From: VGMA01 sp964655475
GTDB taxonomy: Bacteria; Chlamydiota; Chlamydiia; Chlamydiales; VGMA01
Length of the DNA: 64,000 nt
Direction of reading: 5' to 3'
Assembly (NCBI GenBank): GCA_964655475.1
Contig: CAZZMO010000006.1
Location: forward strand, 5,524-69,523
Below are positions 1-8,369 of the stretch, piece by piece. The notes beneath the pieces are model-generated. The model worked only from the letters and a program-made list of their open reading frames with translations. It made no database searches and was not told the origin of the DNA. The position numbers were made by a program, and so were the translations under genes. Positions within the stretch are counted from its first letter, which is position 1. The number at the start of each line of letters is the position of its first letter.

Positions 1-179
1 AAAAGATGATCAACAGGATCGACCGTCTGCTCAATTACCTGCGGACGCGAAGGTTCAATGCTCGTGGCTATTTTTGTCATTTCTGGTAGTGGATCTGGTT
101 TCAATGCTCCAATAAATAATACGACCAACAATCCCATGTTGATCAATACAGCAACGAGAATAGTATCCCTGCGACTCAT
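1..179 (-). CDS. NlpD-like LysM/peptidoglycan protein, N-terminal part only
   Basis: Only the first ~59 codons are in the window; the gene runs off the left edge. It starts MSRRDTILVAVLINMGLLVV, a short basic N-terminus followed by a membrane/signal-anchor segment at about residues 7-25, then a proline- and acid-rich linker. The ATG (177-179) overlaps the TGA of murD as ATGA, so the two are translationally coupled. In Chlamydia the gene directly after murD encodes an NlpD-like protein with LysM and peptidase domains, and the anchor-plus-linker start fits. No LysM or catalytic domain is visible here, so the identity rests on position and the N-terminal anchor. Confidence 0.6.
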   Translation of the reverse strand, partial: MSRRDTILVAVLINMGLLVVLFIGALKPDPLPEMTKIATSIEPSRPQVIEQTVDPVDHL

Positions 180-1456
180 ACAACTCCTCCTACAAGACTC
201 CTAAAGTGATCGCCCCGATCTTCATAATTTTTAAACTGATCAAAACTGCTACATGCAGGTGAGAGTAACACCATATCTCCAGGAGAAGCCTTTTGCATTG
301 CCATTTCTACAGCTTTTGAAAGCGTTTCTGCCCTACTACAGGGAATGACTCCTTGAAAAGCTTCTTCAATCTCTCCTGCCGCTTCTCCAATCGTGAGAAT
401 TTCTTTTACTAACCCTTTCATCTTAGGAATCAAAGGCTCATAAGGGCTTCCCTTACTCCTCCCTCCCATCACTAATATGATCGGCTTTTTCACAGTATCG
501 AGCGCAAAAGAGAGGGATGCTACATTAGTTGCTTTACTATCGTTACAAAACTCAACACCCCGAATGGTAGCAATATGTTCCATCCGGTGGCGAGGACGCT
601 TAAAAGTCGTCAGCGCTTCTAAATACTCAGTAGCACTTACTCCAAACCCCTGTGTCAATAAAAAGCCAGCTAAAATGTTCTCTATACCCGTAGGCAAGAC
701 TACCATGCACTTTAACCTTTCGACAAGCATTAAAATCTCTTCATCCATCCAAAGATGCTCTTTTAGAAAAGGGCCGAAGGGGATGCACCGTTTTTGATCG
801 GGGATTAGTGAAGCAAATTCTTGCATCATCTCTTCGTGTAAATAGAGAACTCCCCCCTCTTTTAAGCATGAAAAAAGGTTCAATTTTGCTTTAGCGTACC
901 GCTCCATTGTTTGATAGCGATCGAGATGATCAGGGGTTAGATTCGTAATGATCCCTACATCAAAGACCCTCTCTTTCATGGTTTCTAGCTGATAAGAGCT
1001 GAGTTCAATGACGACAATTTCCCCCTCTTCAAGTTCATGAATAGCGCTCGTAATAGGAGCGCCAATATTTCCCAAACTTCTCGCTTTTTTTCCCACATAA
1101 TTCAGAGTATGAGTCGTTAAACAGGTTAAAGTCGTCTTCCCATTCGTTCCCGTAATCGCTATTGCAGGATTTGATTTTTTGAGGAAACGAAGACCTAATT
1201 CCATTTCCCCTATGACAGGAATTCCAAGAGATTCTGCCTTTTGACAAAGTGGGTGAGAGCTCGGCACACCAGGAGATAAAACAACAAAGTTGAAATCAAA
1301 AGGGATGATGACGTCGCTTTCACTCAAAATCTTGACACCAAGGTATTCCCCTTTTACAGATCGATCTACCGCAACTACTTGGTAATGCATCGATTGTAAA
1401 AAAGCAATCGCCCCTTTACCACTCACACCTACACCAATTACAAGCACTTTTTCCAC
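176..1456 (-). CDS. murD: UDP-N-acetylmuramoylalanine--D-glutamate ligase
   Basis: Cytoplasmic Mur ligase that adds D-glutamate to UDP-MurNAc-L-Ala in an ATP-dependent step. The start is GTG, giving the Rossmann-type VLVIGVGVSGKG N-terminus; the ATP-binding motif GTNGKTT lies near residue 103, followed by the central-domain VIELSSYQLE stretch and the C-terminal HRMEHI and DSKATN motifs typical of MurD. At 426 residues it is normal to slightly short for the family. It lies 19 bp downstream of mraY and overlaps the next gene by 4 bp, so it belongs to a murF-mraY-murD-nlpD operon like that of Chlamydia. Confidence 0.97.
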   Translation of the reverse strand: MEKVLVIGVGVSGKGAIAFLQSMHYQVVAVDRSVKGEYLGVKILSESDVIIPFDFNFVVLSPGVPSSHPLCQKAESLGIPVIGEMELGLRFLKKSNPAIAITGTNGKTTLTCLTTHTLNYVGKKARSLGNIGAPITSAIHELEEGEIVVIELSSYQLETMKERVFDVGIITNLTPDHLDRYQTMERYAKAKLNLFSCLKEGGVLYLHEEMMQEFASLIPDQKRCIPFGPFLKEHLWMDEEILMLVERLKCMVVLPTGIENILAGFLLTQGFGVSATEYLEALTTFKRPRHRMEHIATIRGVEFCNDSKATNVASLSFALDTVKKPIILVMGGRSKGSPYEPLIPKMKGLVKEILTIGEAAGEIEEAFQGVIPCSRAETLSKAVEMAMQKASPGDMVLLSPACSSFDQFKNYEDRGDHFRSLVGGVV

Positions 1457-1475
1457 CTAGAACTCCTCCAAAAAA

Positions 1476-2648
1476 TCACTGAAAGCGAAGTGAAACAAGA
1501 CCAAGAAGCGCAAGAAGTAATCCCACCATCCAAAAGCGGATCACAATCTTCGTTTCAGCAAGCCCTTTACATTCAAAATGATGATGTATGGGAGCGCAAA
1601 GAAAAATCCTCTTTCCTTTTCTGAGGCGAAAACTCGCTACCTGAAGAAGGACTGATATGGCTTCCATGACAAATACACCTGCTACAAGAGCGTATAAGAA
1701 TTCTCTTCTGAGAAGCACCGCAGAAACCCCGAGAATCCCCCCAAGAGCAAGTGATCCCGTATCTCCCATAAAAATCTGTGCAGGATAACCATTATACCAC
1801 AAAAATCCTACACAAGCTCCCATCACAGCACTCAAAAATACACCAATTTCTCCACTCCCCTCAATGTACAAAATGTTGAGATAGCGGGAAAGTTCTGCAT
1901 TGTTTGACAAGAATGCAATCGCTGCTAAGACGAGGGTCACAAATAAGAGACATCCAGCCGCTAAGCCATCGAGACCATCAGTTAAATTCACTGCATTTGA
2001 AGAACCCGTTACCACTAAAATGGTCATAATGAAGAATACGATAGCGCCAAATATGCCATAAAGGACGATCGGCTTCTTATAAAAAGGGAGATAATAGTGC
2101 GTCGTATATTCTACAGAGGTAAGGCTTTTAGAAACCTCTTCCACCTTTTCTTTTGCTACCACCCCTTTTCCTTGAATCGGATGAAATAAATAGGCAGCAA
2201 TGAGAGCGGAGAGAAGTACCTGACAAAAAAACTTCTGTTTGGGAGTGATCCCTTTATGATTTTTCCCTTTGAGTTTTCGGTAGTCATCGAGCCAGCCCAA
2301 ACATCCGAGCCAGAGTGCAGTAATGATCAATATCCAAGAGAAGACATTTCGAAAATCGAGCCATAAAAAACTCGAGAGCAAAATGCCAGTCAACATCAAA
2401 ATCCCACCCATGGTAGGAATGTCCCGTTTCTTATTGTATGTCCCAGCGAGCGCTTTGCAATCTTCAACTCGCACTGTGTGTCCAATTTTAAGCTCATACA
2501 GTTTCCGGATGAACCAAGGACCTAAAAGAATCGTAACCACAAGAGTCGAAAGTGCTGCTAAAATCATTCTCGTCGAATAAAATGAGAATGCAGCAGGGAT
2601 CTTGATCCCAAATTTCTGCCACAAAATATGAATCAAATAGATGAGCAT
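1476..2648 (-). CDS. mraY: Phospho-N-acetylmuramoyl-pentapeptide transferase
   Basis: Polytopic inner-membrane enzyme that transfers phospho-MurNAc-pentapeptide to undecaprenyl phosphate to make lipid I. Family signatures visible are GWLDDYRK with KGITPKQKF, NLTDGLDGLAAG, FMGDTGSLALGG and the C-terminal PIHHHFE histidine motif. About ten hydrophobic segments alternate with loops. At 390 residues it is about 30 longer than the E. coli enzyme, mainly because of a hydrophilic insertion around residues 160-190 (VVAKEKVEEVSK). It starts with ATG 9 bp after murF. Confidence 0.97.
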   Translation of the reverse strand: MLIYLIHILWQKFGIKIPAAFSFYSTRMILAALSTLVVTILLGPWFIRKLYELKIGHTVRVEDCKALAGTYNKKRDIPTMGGILMLTGILLSSFLWLDFRNVFSWILIITALWLGCLGWLDDYRKLKGKNHKGITPKQKFFCQVLLSALIAAYLFHPIQGKGVVAKEKVEEVSKSLTSVEYTTHYYLPFYKKPIVLYGIFGAIVFFIMTILVVTGSSNAVNLTDGLDGLAAGCLLFVTLVLAAIAFLSNNAELSRYLNILYIEGSGEIGVFLSAVMGACVGFLWYNGYPAQIFMGDTGSLALGGILGVSAVLLRREFLYALVAGVFVMEAISVLLQVASFRLRKGKRIFLCAPIHHHFECKGLAETKIVIRFWMVGLLLALLGLVSLRFQ

Positions 2649-2657
2649 GAACAGATG

Positions 2658-3890
2658 TTAATCGATGTAATCGATCATTGTCCACAATTTATGAAATTTC
2701 GACCCTTTCACAAGCACTACATCCCCTTCCTGCATAGACTCTTTGAGAACCTTTTTCATCTCGCTGTAGTCAGAAAAAAAAGAGACCTTCTTACACTTTT
2801 CCTGAAAAATATCAACCATGTGGCGGCAAGGAGCGCCGATACAGAGAAGTTCATCGAGAATATCAACCGCTTTTTGTCCTACAAGCTTGTGCCCTTCCTC
2901 CTCATAACTTCCAAGCTCTCCCATTGAACCAAACACCCCGATCCTTCTTCCCCCGTTTGAAGGGAGTGGCATATTGAGAAGAGCGCTCGTCATGCTCTTT
3001 GGATTAGCGTTGTAAGAATCATCAATGATCTTAATCCCTTGGTAGTGCTTTTCATCGAAGCGATGCTCATAGGTTTTGAGCTCTTTTAAGCCTCTTTGAA
3101 TCGCTTCATTATTCATCCCTAGATGCTTTCCAATCCTAATTGCAGCTCCAGCATCTTCAATCAGATGGCTTGCTGTAAAGGGATAAGAAAATTCAGGAAA
3201 GTCATTTCCTCCAAAGAGTTCATAAGGACAAAATACATTTCGTTGAATATTCTGATAGATCATCGATTCTCGGTGAATGAAAGCATACTCAAGCGCCTCT
3301 GAGGTAAAGATCTCCCCTTTTGCGCTCGCAATCCCTTCAATATCAGCAAAAAATTCGCTATGAGCATAGGTAATCGGCGTCAAAATCACGATATTAGGAA
3401 CCGCGATATCAGTAAGTTTTGCCATCTCCCCTTTGCGGCTCATCCCCATCTCAAGAACAAGAATATCCCCTTTTCCGAGCAAATTCAAAACGCAAAGAGG
3501 CATCGTGACTTGAGAGTTTAAACTTCCAGGGCTCTTTTCTACTGAAAAAGCAACCGACAACATTTTTGCGATGAATTCTTTTGTGGTGGTTTTCCCACAA
3601 GAGCCTGTAACCCCAATAACTTTTTTGTGAAGGTTTTTCCTGCGATAGATTTTGGCGAGTTTTTGAAGCGCTTCAAGAACATTCGGAACACGAATGAGAG
3701 GTAGATCTACCTCTTTCCCCTGCCACTTTTCATCGATTACAGCAGCTAAGGCTCCTCGATTCTTTACTTCTTGAAGATAGTCATGACCGTCAAATGTGGC
3801 CCCTTTGAGTGCATAAAAAACACTACCAGGAGTCACTTCTCGACTATCTGCTACATGTGTAAAACCTAAGAACTTGATGAGCTCATCCAT
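2658..3890 (-). CDS. murF: UDP-N-acetylmuramoyl-tripeptide--D-alanyl-D-alanine ligase
   Basis: ATP-dependent ligase adding D-Ala-D-Ala to the UDP-MurNAc-tripeptide, the last cytoplasmic step of precursor synthesis. The N-terminal domain carries DSREVTPGSVFYALKG (Mur ligase N-domain); the P-loop GVTGSCGKTTTKE is near residue 95, and DDSYNANPKSM in the C-terminal half is characteristic of MurF. Length 410 is slightly below the usual ~450. First gene of the mur operon here; the terminator of the preceding gene (3913-3948) lies between it and its upstream neighbour, so it must have its own promoter or be expressed by read-through. Confidence 0.96.
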   Translation of the reverse strand: MDELIKFLGFTHVADSREVTPGSVFYALKGATFDGHDYLQEVKNRGALAAVIDEKWQGKEVDLPLIRVPNVLEALQKLAKIYRRKNLHKKVIGVTGSCGKTTTKEFIAKMLSVAFSVEKSPGSLNSQVTMPLCVLNLLGKGDILVLEMGMSRKGEMAKLTDIAVPNIVILTPITYAHSEFFADIEGIASAKGEIFTSEALEYAFIHRESMIYQNIQRNVFCPYELFGGNDFPEFSYPFTASHLIEDAGAAIRIGKHLGMNNEAIQRGLKELKTYEHRFDEKHYQGIKIIDDSYNANPKSMTSALLNMPLPSNGGRRIGVFGSMGELGSYEEEGHKLVGQKAVDILDELLCIGAPCRHMVDIFQEKCKKVSFFSDYSEMKKVLKESMQEGDVVLVKGSKFHKLWTMIDYID

Positions 3891-3912
3891 AGAGCTGATG
3901 ATAAGAAATAGA

Positions 3913-3948
3913 GAAAAAAAAAGCTACTGAGAAGAACCTCAGTAGCTT
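3913..3948 (-). terminator. Rho-independent terminator after the 3969-4901 gene
   Basis: A perfect 11-bp inverted repeat, AAGCTACTGAG / CTCAGTAGCTT, with a 6-base loop, followed on the minus strand by a run of eight T. It sits 20 bp past the stop codon of the minus-strand gene at 3969 and just upstream of murF. Confidence 0.9.
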
Positions 3949-3968
3949 TGAAAAAACTTAGAGACTGC

Positions 3969-4901
3969 CTATACTTTCTTCCAGACGTCTGTTGTCAATC
4001 CAGAAGTTGACCACTGGAATTTCCCAGCATAAGGAGTTCCTCGGCCTACATCACCTATGTCATCTTTTAGTCGATACTCTCCCCCTGCAGCCTGAACCTG
4101 AGTTTCTAGATTCTTTGCAGCTTCCAATACACCCACTGGGTTCCAAATAGCACCCGCTACCAAAATAGTTGACTGCCATTGCATTTGAAGATTGTCTCTA
4201 CGATCATCAAGAGAATAGCCATCTGCTTCAAACTGATCTTTCATCATCCAATGGACAATATACATAACAGACTCAGCAAATGTTCTCCAAACCGCTTCAA
4301 TGAGCAATAAAGTATTACAAAAACTCATCCAAACTTTTTCTCCAAAAGAAACGGTATCAGAAAGTTCAAAGGTACCGCTAGAGAGTTTAGAGACATCCAC
4401 CCCACCAATTAATTTAATCAATTCTGCATCAGAAGAGAGATTGTTTCTCACTGCTTCGTGCAATTCTTCTGCAGAGCTGAAGCCGCTCAAAAACTTCGTG
4501 AAGATAGTAAACTCATGATACATGATTCTATGAGCTGGAACTTCTGCAATCATCACTCCTTTTGGATCTTTGCTTGTGCCGTTCACGTAATTCGCTGCCT
4601 TGAGCTCTAATCCTCCAAACACGTTCTTCATTTGCTCGATAGGTTGTAGCTCTTCTTCGTACTTAGCTCCATGCCTTAATAATAAAGTTTCTTTATCACC
4701 CAACCCTTTCGATGCTAAAATGGTATCTGCCGCGGAGTGTGTCAATACGAATATTGCAGCTAAATCAGAATCTTTTTTCGCTGCTATAAATGCATAAGAA
4801 TCTATTTCTTTACCATTGGTAAGACCTTGTGTAAACTCTTCGCTGACAAAAATTTCACCAATTGTTTGTAACTCTGTATTACTTAAACCGCTAATTGCCA
4901 T
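3969..4901 (-). CDS. Hypothetical protein, unrecognised
   Basis: A 310-residue protein starting MAISGLSNTE; this ATG is preceded by GAGG at five bases' spacing. An upstream in-frame ATG (end 4934) with AAGG before it would add 11 residues (MGKKLLIFEVF) and cannot be excluded. I do not recognise a family. The body is a mixed soluble sequence with one hydrophobic stretch (VWMSFCNTLLLIEAVWRTF, about residues 205-225) and no signal peptide. It ends in a strong terminator and has no operon partner. Soluble, single-gene, serine/threonine-rich N-terminus proteins like this are common among chlamydial secreted substrates, but that is only a guess. Confidence 0.75.
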   Translation of the reverse strand: MAISGLSNTELQTIGEIFVSEEFTQGLTNGKEIDSYAFIAAKKDSDLAAIFVLTHSAADTILASKGLGDKETLLLRHGAKYEEELQPIEQMKNVFGGLELKAANYVNGTSKDPKGVMIAEVPAHRIMYHEFTIFTKFLSGFSSAEELHEAVRNNLSSDAELIKLIGGVDVSKLSSGTFELSDTVSFGEKVWMSFCNTLLLIEAVWRTFAESVMYIVHWMMKDQFEADGYSLDDRRDNLQMQWQSTILVAGAIWNPVGVLEAAKNLETQVQAAGGEYRLKDDIGDVGRGTPYAGKFQWSTSGLTTDVWKKV

Positions 4902-5060
4902 AAAAACCTCAAAAATTAGTAACTTTTTACCCATGTATTCTACCTTGTCTCATGAATAAAACGCGCATGTTTTTTAACGAAAACTTAATAAAAAAAATAC
5001 TACACACAAAAGGCAGAGGTTTAATACGGAGATAGTCTCTAAGTTTTTTTGAAACAATGA

Positions 5061-5090
5061 TTGACGCAATTGCCTTTCCTCTCGCATACT
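5061..5090 (+). promoter_or_regulatory. Promoter of tRNA-Cys
   Basis: A sigma-70/66-type pair TTGACG (5061-5066) and CATACT (5085-5090) separated by 18 bp. The predicted start lies about 7 bases before the mature tRNA 5' end. Read by eye only. Confidence 0.6.
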
Positions 5091-5103
5091 AGACGGGAAT
5101 AGT

Positions 5104-5174
5104 GGCGGCATAGCCAAGTGGTAAGGCATGGGTCTGCAAAGCCTTGATCCCCGGTTCGAATCCGGGTGCCGCCT
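5104..5174 (+). tRNA. tRNA-Cys (GCA)
   Basis: A 71-nt cloverleaf with acceptor stem GGCGGCA/TGCCGCC, a D-arm AGCCAAGTGGTAAGGC, anticodon loop CTGCAAA (anticodon GCA) and a T-arm with GGTTCGAATCC. The discriminator is T and CCA is not encoded. Confidence 0.96.
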
Positions 5175-5250
5175 ATTTTAAATATTATCTTTGTTAAAGA
5201 ATTTCTCTTTTTCTTAGAAATAGGCAATCTTCCTAGAGACTGTTATATTG

Positions 5251-5895
5251 ATGTCCCGCACGGTGTTGATTACTGGATGTAGTTCTGGTATCGGTTTTTC
5301 AATTGCAAAGAAACTTTTAGAAGAGTCTCACACTGTCATTGGCCTAGCGAGAAGAGATCCCTCCCCCCTTTTGAATTCTGAATGTTTCCATTTTGAAAGA
5401 TGTGATTTAAAAGAACTCAGGGTCGCCTCAGTGATCTTCAAAAGGCTGACCAAACAATACCCTGAGATCGATGTAGTGATCTGCAATGCAGGGCTTGGAT
5501 CTTCTCTCCATCTCGATGAGCTTTCAGAATCAGAAGTGCTCGAAATGCTTCAGGTCAACTTCACCTCACACGTTCTCCTCGTCAAGACCTTCCTCCCTCT
5601 ATTAAAACAACGACCTTCAAATATCATTTTCATGGGATCTAAACCAGGGCCCCAGGGAAGTAAACAGGGAAGCCTCTATTCAGCAACAAAATTTGCATTA
5701 AAAGGTTTTGCCAAAAGCATTCAAGAAGAGTGTTCATCTTCGCTCGTTGAAGTTGACATCTTCCATCCTGAAAGGAGACGCCAATACATTCAGTCAGAAG
5801 AGTTTGATGATATTGCAAAGAGTGTTGTAGAGGGACTTTCCTTCAAAAACCGCTCCTCAAAAAATGTAGTTAGTGCTACATTGCTTGATCATTAG
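5251..5895 (+). CDS. Short-chain dehydrogenase/reductase (SDR)
   Basis: NAD(P)-dependent oxidoreductase of the classical SDR family, substrate unknown. It shows the cofactor-binding TGCSSGIG at residues 8-15, the structural NAG motif in VICNAGLGSS near residue 85, and the catalytic YSATK near residue 146 (YxxxK). At 214 residues it is short for a classical SDR (about 250) because the substrate-binding C-terminus is trimmed. The ATG at 5251 is preferred over the TTG three bases upstream. It lies 19 bp before groEL3 and probably shares its transcript. Confidence 0.88.
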   Translation: MSRTVLITGCSSGIGFSIAKKLLEESHTVIGLARRDPSPLLNSECFHFERCDLKELRVASVIFKRLTKQYPEIDVVICNAGLGSSLHLDELSESEVLEMLQVNFTSHVLLVKTFLPLLKQRPSNIIFMGSKPGPQGSKQGSLYSATKFALKGFAKSIQEECSSSLVEVDIFHPERRRQYIQSEEFDDIAKSVVEGLSFKNRSSKNVVSATLLDH

Positions 5896-5914
5896 AGAAG
5901 AAGGAGAACACACC

Positions 5915-7495
5915 ATGTCAAATGCAAAAGATGTCAAGTATGGAGATGAGGCGCTGAAAGAACTACAAAACGGTGTCGATATTGCGTATGAAGTTGTCGC
6001 TGCAACCCTCGGAGCTAGCTACAAACAAACTCTCTTAGAACAATCTTATGGCTCTCCCAAATCTTCTAATAGCGGCCACTCTATTCTGAAAGAGCTCGAC
6101 CTCGAAGAGCCTTTTGAAAACATGGGAGTCTCTCTCATCAAAGGACTTGCGAGCAAGATGCATGATGAGTGTGGAGATGGGACTACTACAGCAATCGTCT
6201 TAGCTAGAGCTCTATTCAAAGAAAGCGTTCGTCAAATCACCGCTGGGGCTAATCCCGTCCTCCTCAAAAGAAATATCGATGAAGCGGTCAAAATTGTCGT
6301 TGAACAGATCGAAAAGAGCAAAATTCAAATCGAAAGTGAAAATCAATACTACGACATTGCTCTCGCCGCGGCCTCTGGTGATGAAGAGGTGGCAAAGATC
6401 ATCTCTGATGCCCTCAAAACCATCGGAAAAGATGGCGTAATCACTGTAGAAGAGGGAAAAAGCGTCGATACGAGCCTTGTCTCTGAAGAAGGGATGAAAG
6501 TAGATCGTGGTTATGTAAGCCCCTACTTCGTCACCGATTCAGATAAACTCCAAGTAGAGATGGAATCAGCCCGGGTATTCATCACAGATAAGAAAATCTC
6601 AAGCATTCAAGAGCTCCTTCCCATCCTCCAAGGGGTCGCCTCTTCAGCAACCTCTCTCCTCTTGATTGCAGACGACTTTGAAAATGAAGTACTCTCCACC
6701 CTGATTGTCAACAAACTCCGCGGCACTCTCAAAATTTCTGCAGCCAAAGCTCCAGGCTTTGGTGATCGGAAGAAAGCAATCTTGGCTGATCTTGCCGTCT
6801 TGACAGGAGCCACTCTCGTAACAGAAGACCTCGGTCACGACATGAAAAATGTCGATTTTAGCTTCTTAGGGGGAGCTGAAAAGATCCTGATGACAAAAGA
6901 CCACACAACGATTGTTGGGGGCAAAGGTTCTGAAAAAGAAATCAACAATCGAATTAAATTACTTGAAAGCGAGATTGCCGCTTCTACCAGCAAATATGAC
7001 AAAGAAAAACTCCAGGAGAGAAAAGCAAAACTCCAAGCAGGAGTTGGCGTCATCCGTGTAGGTGCTGCAACTGAAGCTGCTATGCAAGAGAAAAAAAGGC
7101 GTGTAGAAAGTGCTCTTAGCGCAACTCTCACTGCGATCCAAGAAGGGGTTGTGGTGGGTGGCCTCGCCGCCTACATCCATGCTGCTTCTTCCCTAGAGCA
7201 AAAGATGACGAGCGATCAAGCCATTGGAATGACGATTGTGAAAAAAGCGCTTGAGGCTCCGATCAGAAAGCTTTTGGAAAATGGTGGAGAGCATGATAGC
7301 TCCTTGATTATCGATCAAATTTCCAAAGGTTCTTACCCTATGGGATACAATGTAAAGACGAAAAAACTTGAAGACTTCATCAAAACAGGAATTCTTGACC
7401 CTGCGAAAACAGTGATCCTTGCTTTAAAATTAGCTGCCTCAACAGCGGGTGTTTTAATGACAACAGAAGCGATGATCGCTCTCGGTGAATCGTAA
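5915..7495 (+). CDS. groEL3: GroEL-like chaperonin paralogue (GroEL3 type) with altered ATPase residues
   Basis: A 526-residue Hsp60-family protein. The start is the ATG at 5915, behind an AGAAGGAGA ribosome-binding site. Equatorial, intermediate and apical regions are all recognisable: FENMG, GDGTTTAIVLA (Asp88, equivalent to E. coli Asp87), KAPGFGDRRK-like KAPGFGDRKK, VGAATEAAM. However, two residues needed for ATP hydrolysis in E. coli GroEL are changed: Asp52 aligns with Ser53 (NSG replaces KDG) and Asp398 aligns with Ser399 (VESAL replaces VEDAL). TLGPKG is TLGASY. The Gly-Met tail is absent. No groES lies beside it. Chlamydia keeps a divergent groEL3 beside murF, matching this location. 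It is likely an ATP-binding but hydrolysis-impaired paralogue with a non-canonical role. Confidence 0.93.
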   Translation: MSNAKDVKYGDEALKELQNGVDIAYEVVAATLGASYKQTLLEQSYGSPKSSNSGHSILKELDLEEPFENMGVSLIKGLASKMHDECGDGTTTAIVLARALFKESVRQITAGANPVLLKRNIDEAVKIVVEQIEKSKIQIESENQYYDIALAAASGDEEVAKIISDALKTIGKDGVITVEEGKSVDTSLVSEEGMKVDRGYVSPYFVTDSDKLQVEMESARVFITDKKISSIQELLPILQGVASSATSLLLIADDFENEVLSTLIVNKLRGTLKISAAKAPGFGDRKKAILADLAVLTGATLVTEDLGHDMKNVDFSFLGGAEKILMTKDHTTIVGGKGSEKEINNRIKLLESEIAASTSKYDKEKLQERKAKLQAGVGVIRVGAATEAAMQEKKRRVESALSATLTAIQEGVVVGGLAAYIHAASSLEQKMTSDQAIGMTIVKKALEAPIRKLLENGGEHDSSLIIDQISKGSYPMGYNVKTKKLEDFIKTGILDPAKTVILALKLAASTAGVLMTTEAMIALGES

Positions 7496-7499
7496 GAGT

Positions 7500-8369
7500 A
7501 TGCAGAGATCCCTGAAGAAAGTTGCCGTTCTCTGCTCTGACGAAGTTCGAGACGGTCTTCTGATGATGGTGGCGTCGCATCGTATTTATAATGAGGGGTT
7601 TAGAGTAACCACCTTTCACAACCGACTCCATGAACTTTCTGACTGGTTTTTCCCCCATGAATTTGCTGCCTACCCCCCGACCGAACTCTTGCAAGAGACC
7701 CTCGCTGAATATGACATGCTCATCTTACAGCATGATGGAAGTGAAAGGACTAAGCAGCTGAAAAAATGGCACCGAGATGGGATGCTCGCTCCCCTCAGCG
7801 TCTTTTACCCCTTTTACCACAAAAGAGTTCATCCCCCTCTTGGAAAACTCGACCGGGTTTTCGACCACCGCTGCTCCATGGTGGAAAATATCGCTCTTGC
7901 GATCTCTTCTCTTCTCAACATTTACTACCACTCCAAAAATAATGGCCTTTGCCCTCCTCCAGGACTGGAACACAGAAAACATCGGAAGCGGGTATTGATT
8001 CAATCCCACGCCCTTTTAAAAGAGAAGTTTGTGAAGATCTCTGAAGCGATCCAAAGTTTTGGATTTGAAGTACAGGTGCTTCCTGAAGAATCTGAGCTCT
8101 CCTTAGCAGAATATGCAAAGCTCATCTACGAATCGGGCTACGTTGTCGGCATTGAATCAGATCTTTCCCATCTCGCATCGAATCTTCAGATTCCCACTCT
8201 CCTAGTCCTCTCTCGCCACACACTACGCCTATGGTTCCCCGGTTGGCTTAAAAGCTCCGTGATCTCCCCCCCCAGATGGCTCCCCAAAACACTCGAAAAA
8301 TTCATCCACATCTCAAGAGTCCTTTCAGGCTTCAAACTCCTAGTATCAAAAGACAAGATTCATATTTGA
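7500..8369 (+). CDS. Heptosyltransferase (GT9)-like protein
   Basis: A 289-residue protein starting at ATG 7500, four bases after the groEL3 stop (a GTG at 7485 inside groEL3 is a less likely start). The C-terminal half resembles the nucleotide-sugar-binding half of GT9 glycosyltransferases: an alternating beta-alpha pattern and the signature VVGIESDLSHLASNLQIPTL near residues 221-240, which corresponds to the family's 'GxxSGxxHLAxxxxxPT' motif. The N-terminal half (LILQHDGSE) fits a GT-B N-domain poorly. It may act in LPS or other glycan assembly, or may be a degenerate GT-B fold. It overlaps the convergent cysteine-rich gene by 10 bp. Confidence 0.55.
   Translation: MQRSLKKVAVLCSDEVRDGLLMMVASHRIYNEGFRVTTFHNRLHELSDWFFPHEFAAYPPTELLQETLAEYDMLILQHDGSERTKQLKKWHRDGMLAPLSVFYPFYHKRVHPPLGKLDRVFDHRCSMVENIALAISSLLNIYYHSKNNGLCPPPGLEHRKHRKRVLIQSHALLKEKFVKISEAIQSFGFEVQVLPEESELSLAEYAKLIYESGYVVGIESDLSHLASNLQIPTLLVLSRHTLRLWFPGWLKSSVISPPRWLPKTLEKFIHISRVLSGFKLLVSKDKIHI

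Noticed and set aside
5039..5227. Minus-strand open frame across the tRNA-Cys
   Set aside because: It is only open because of the tRNA sequence; no start signal or family match.
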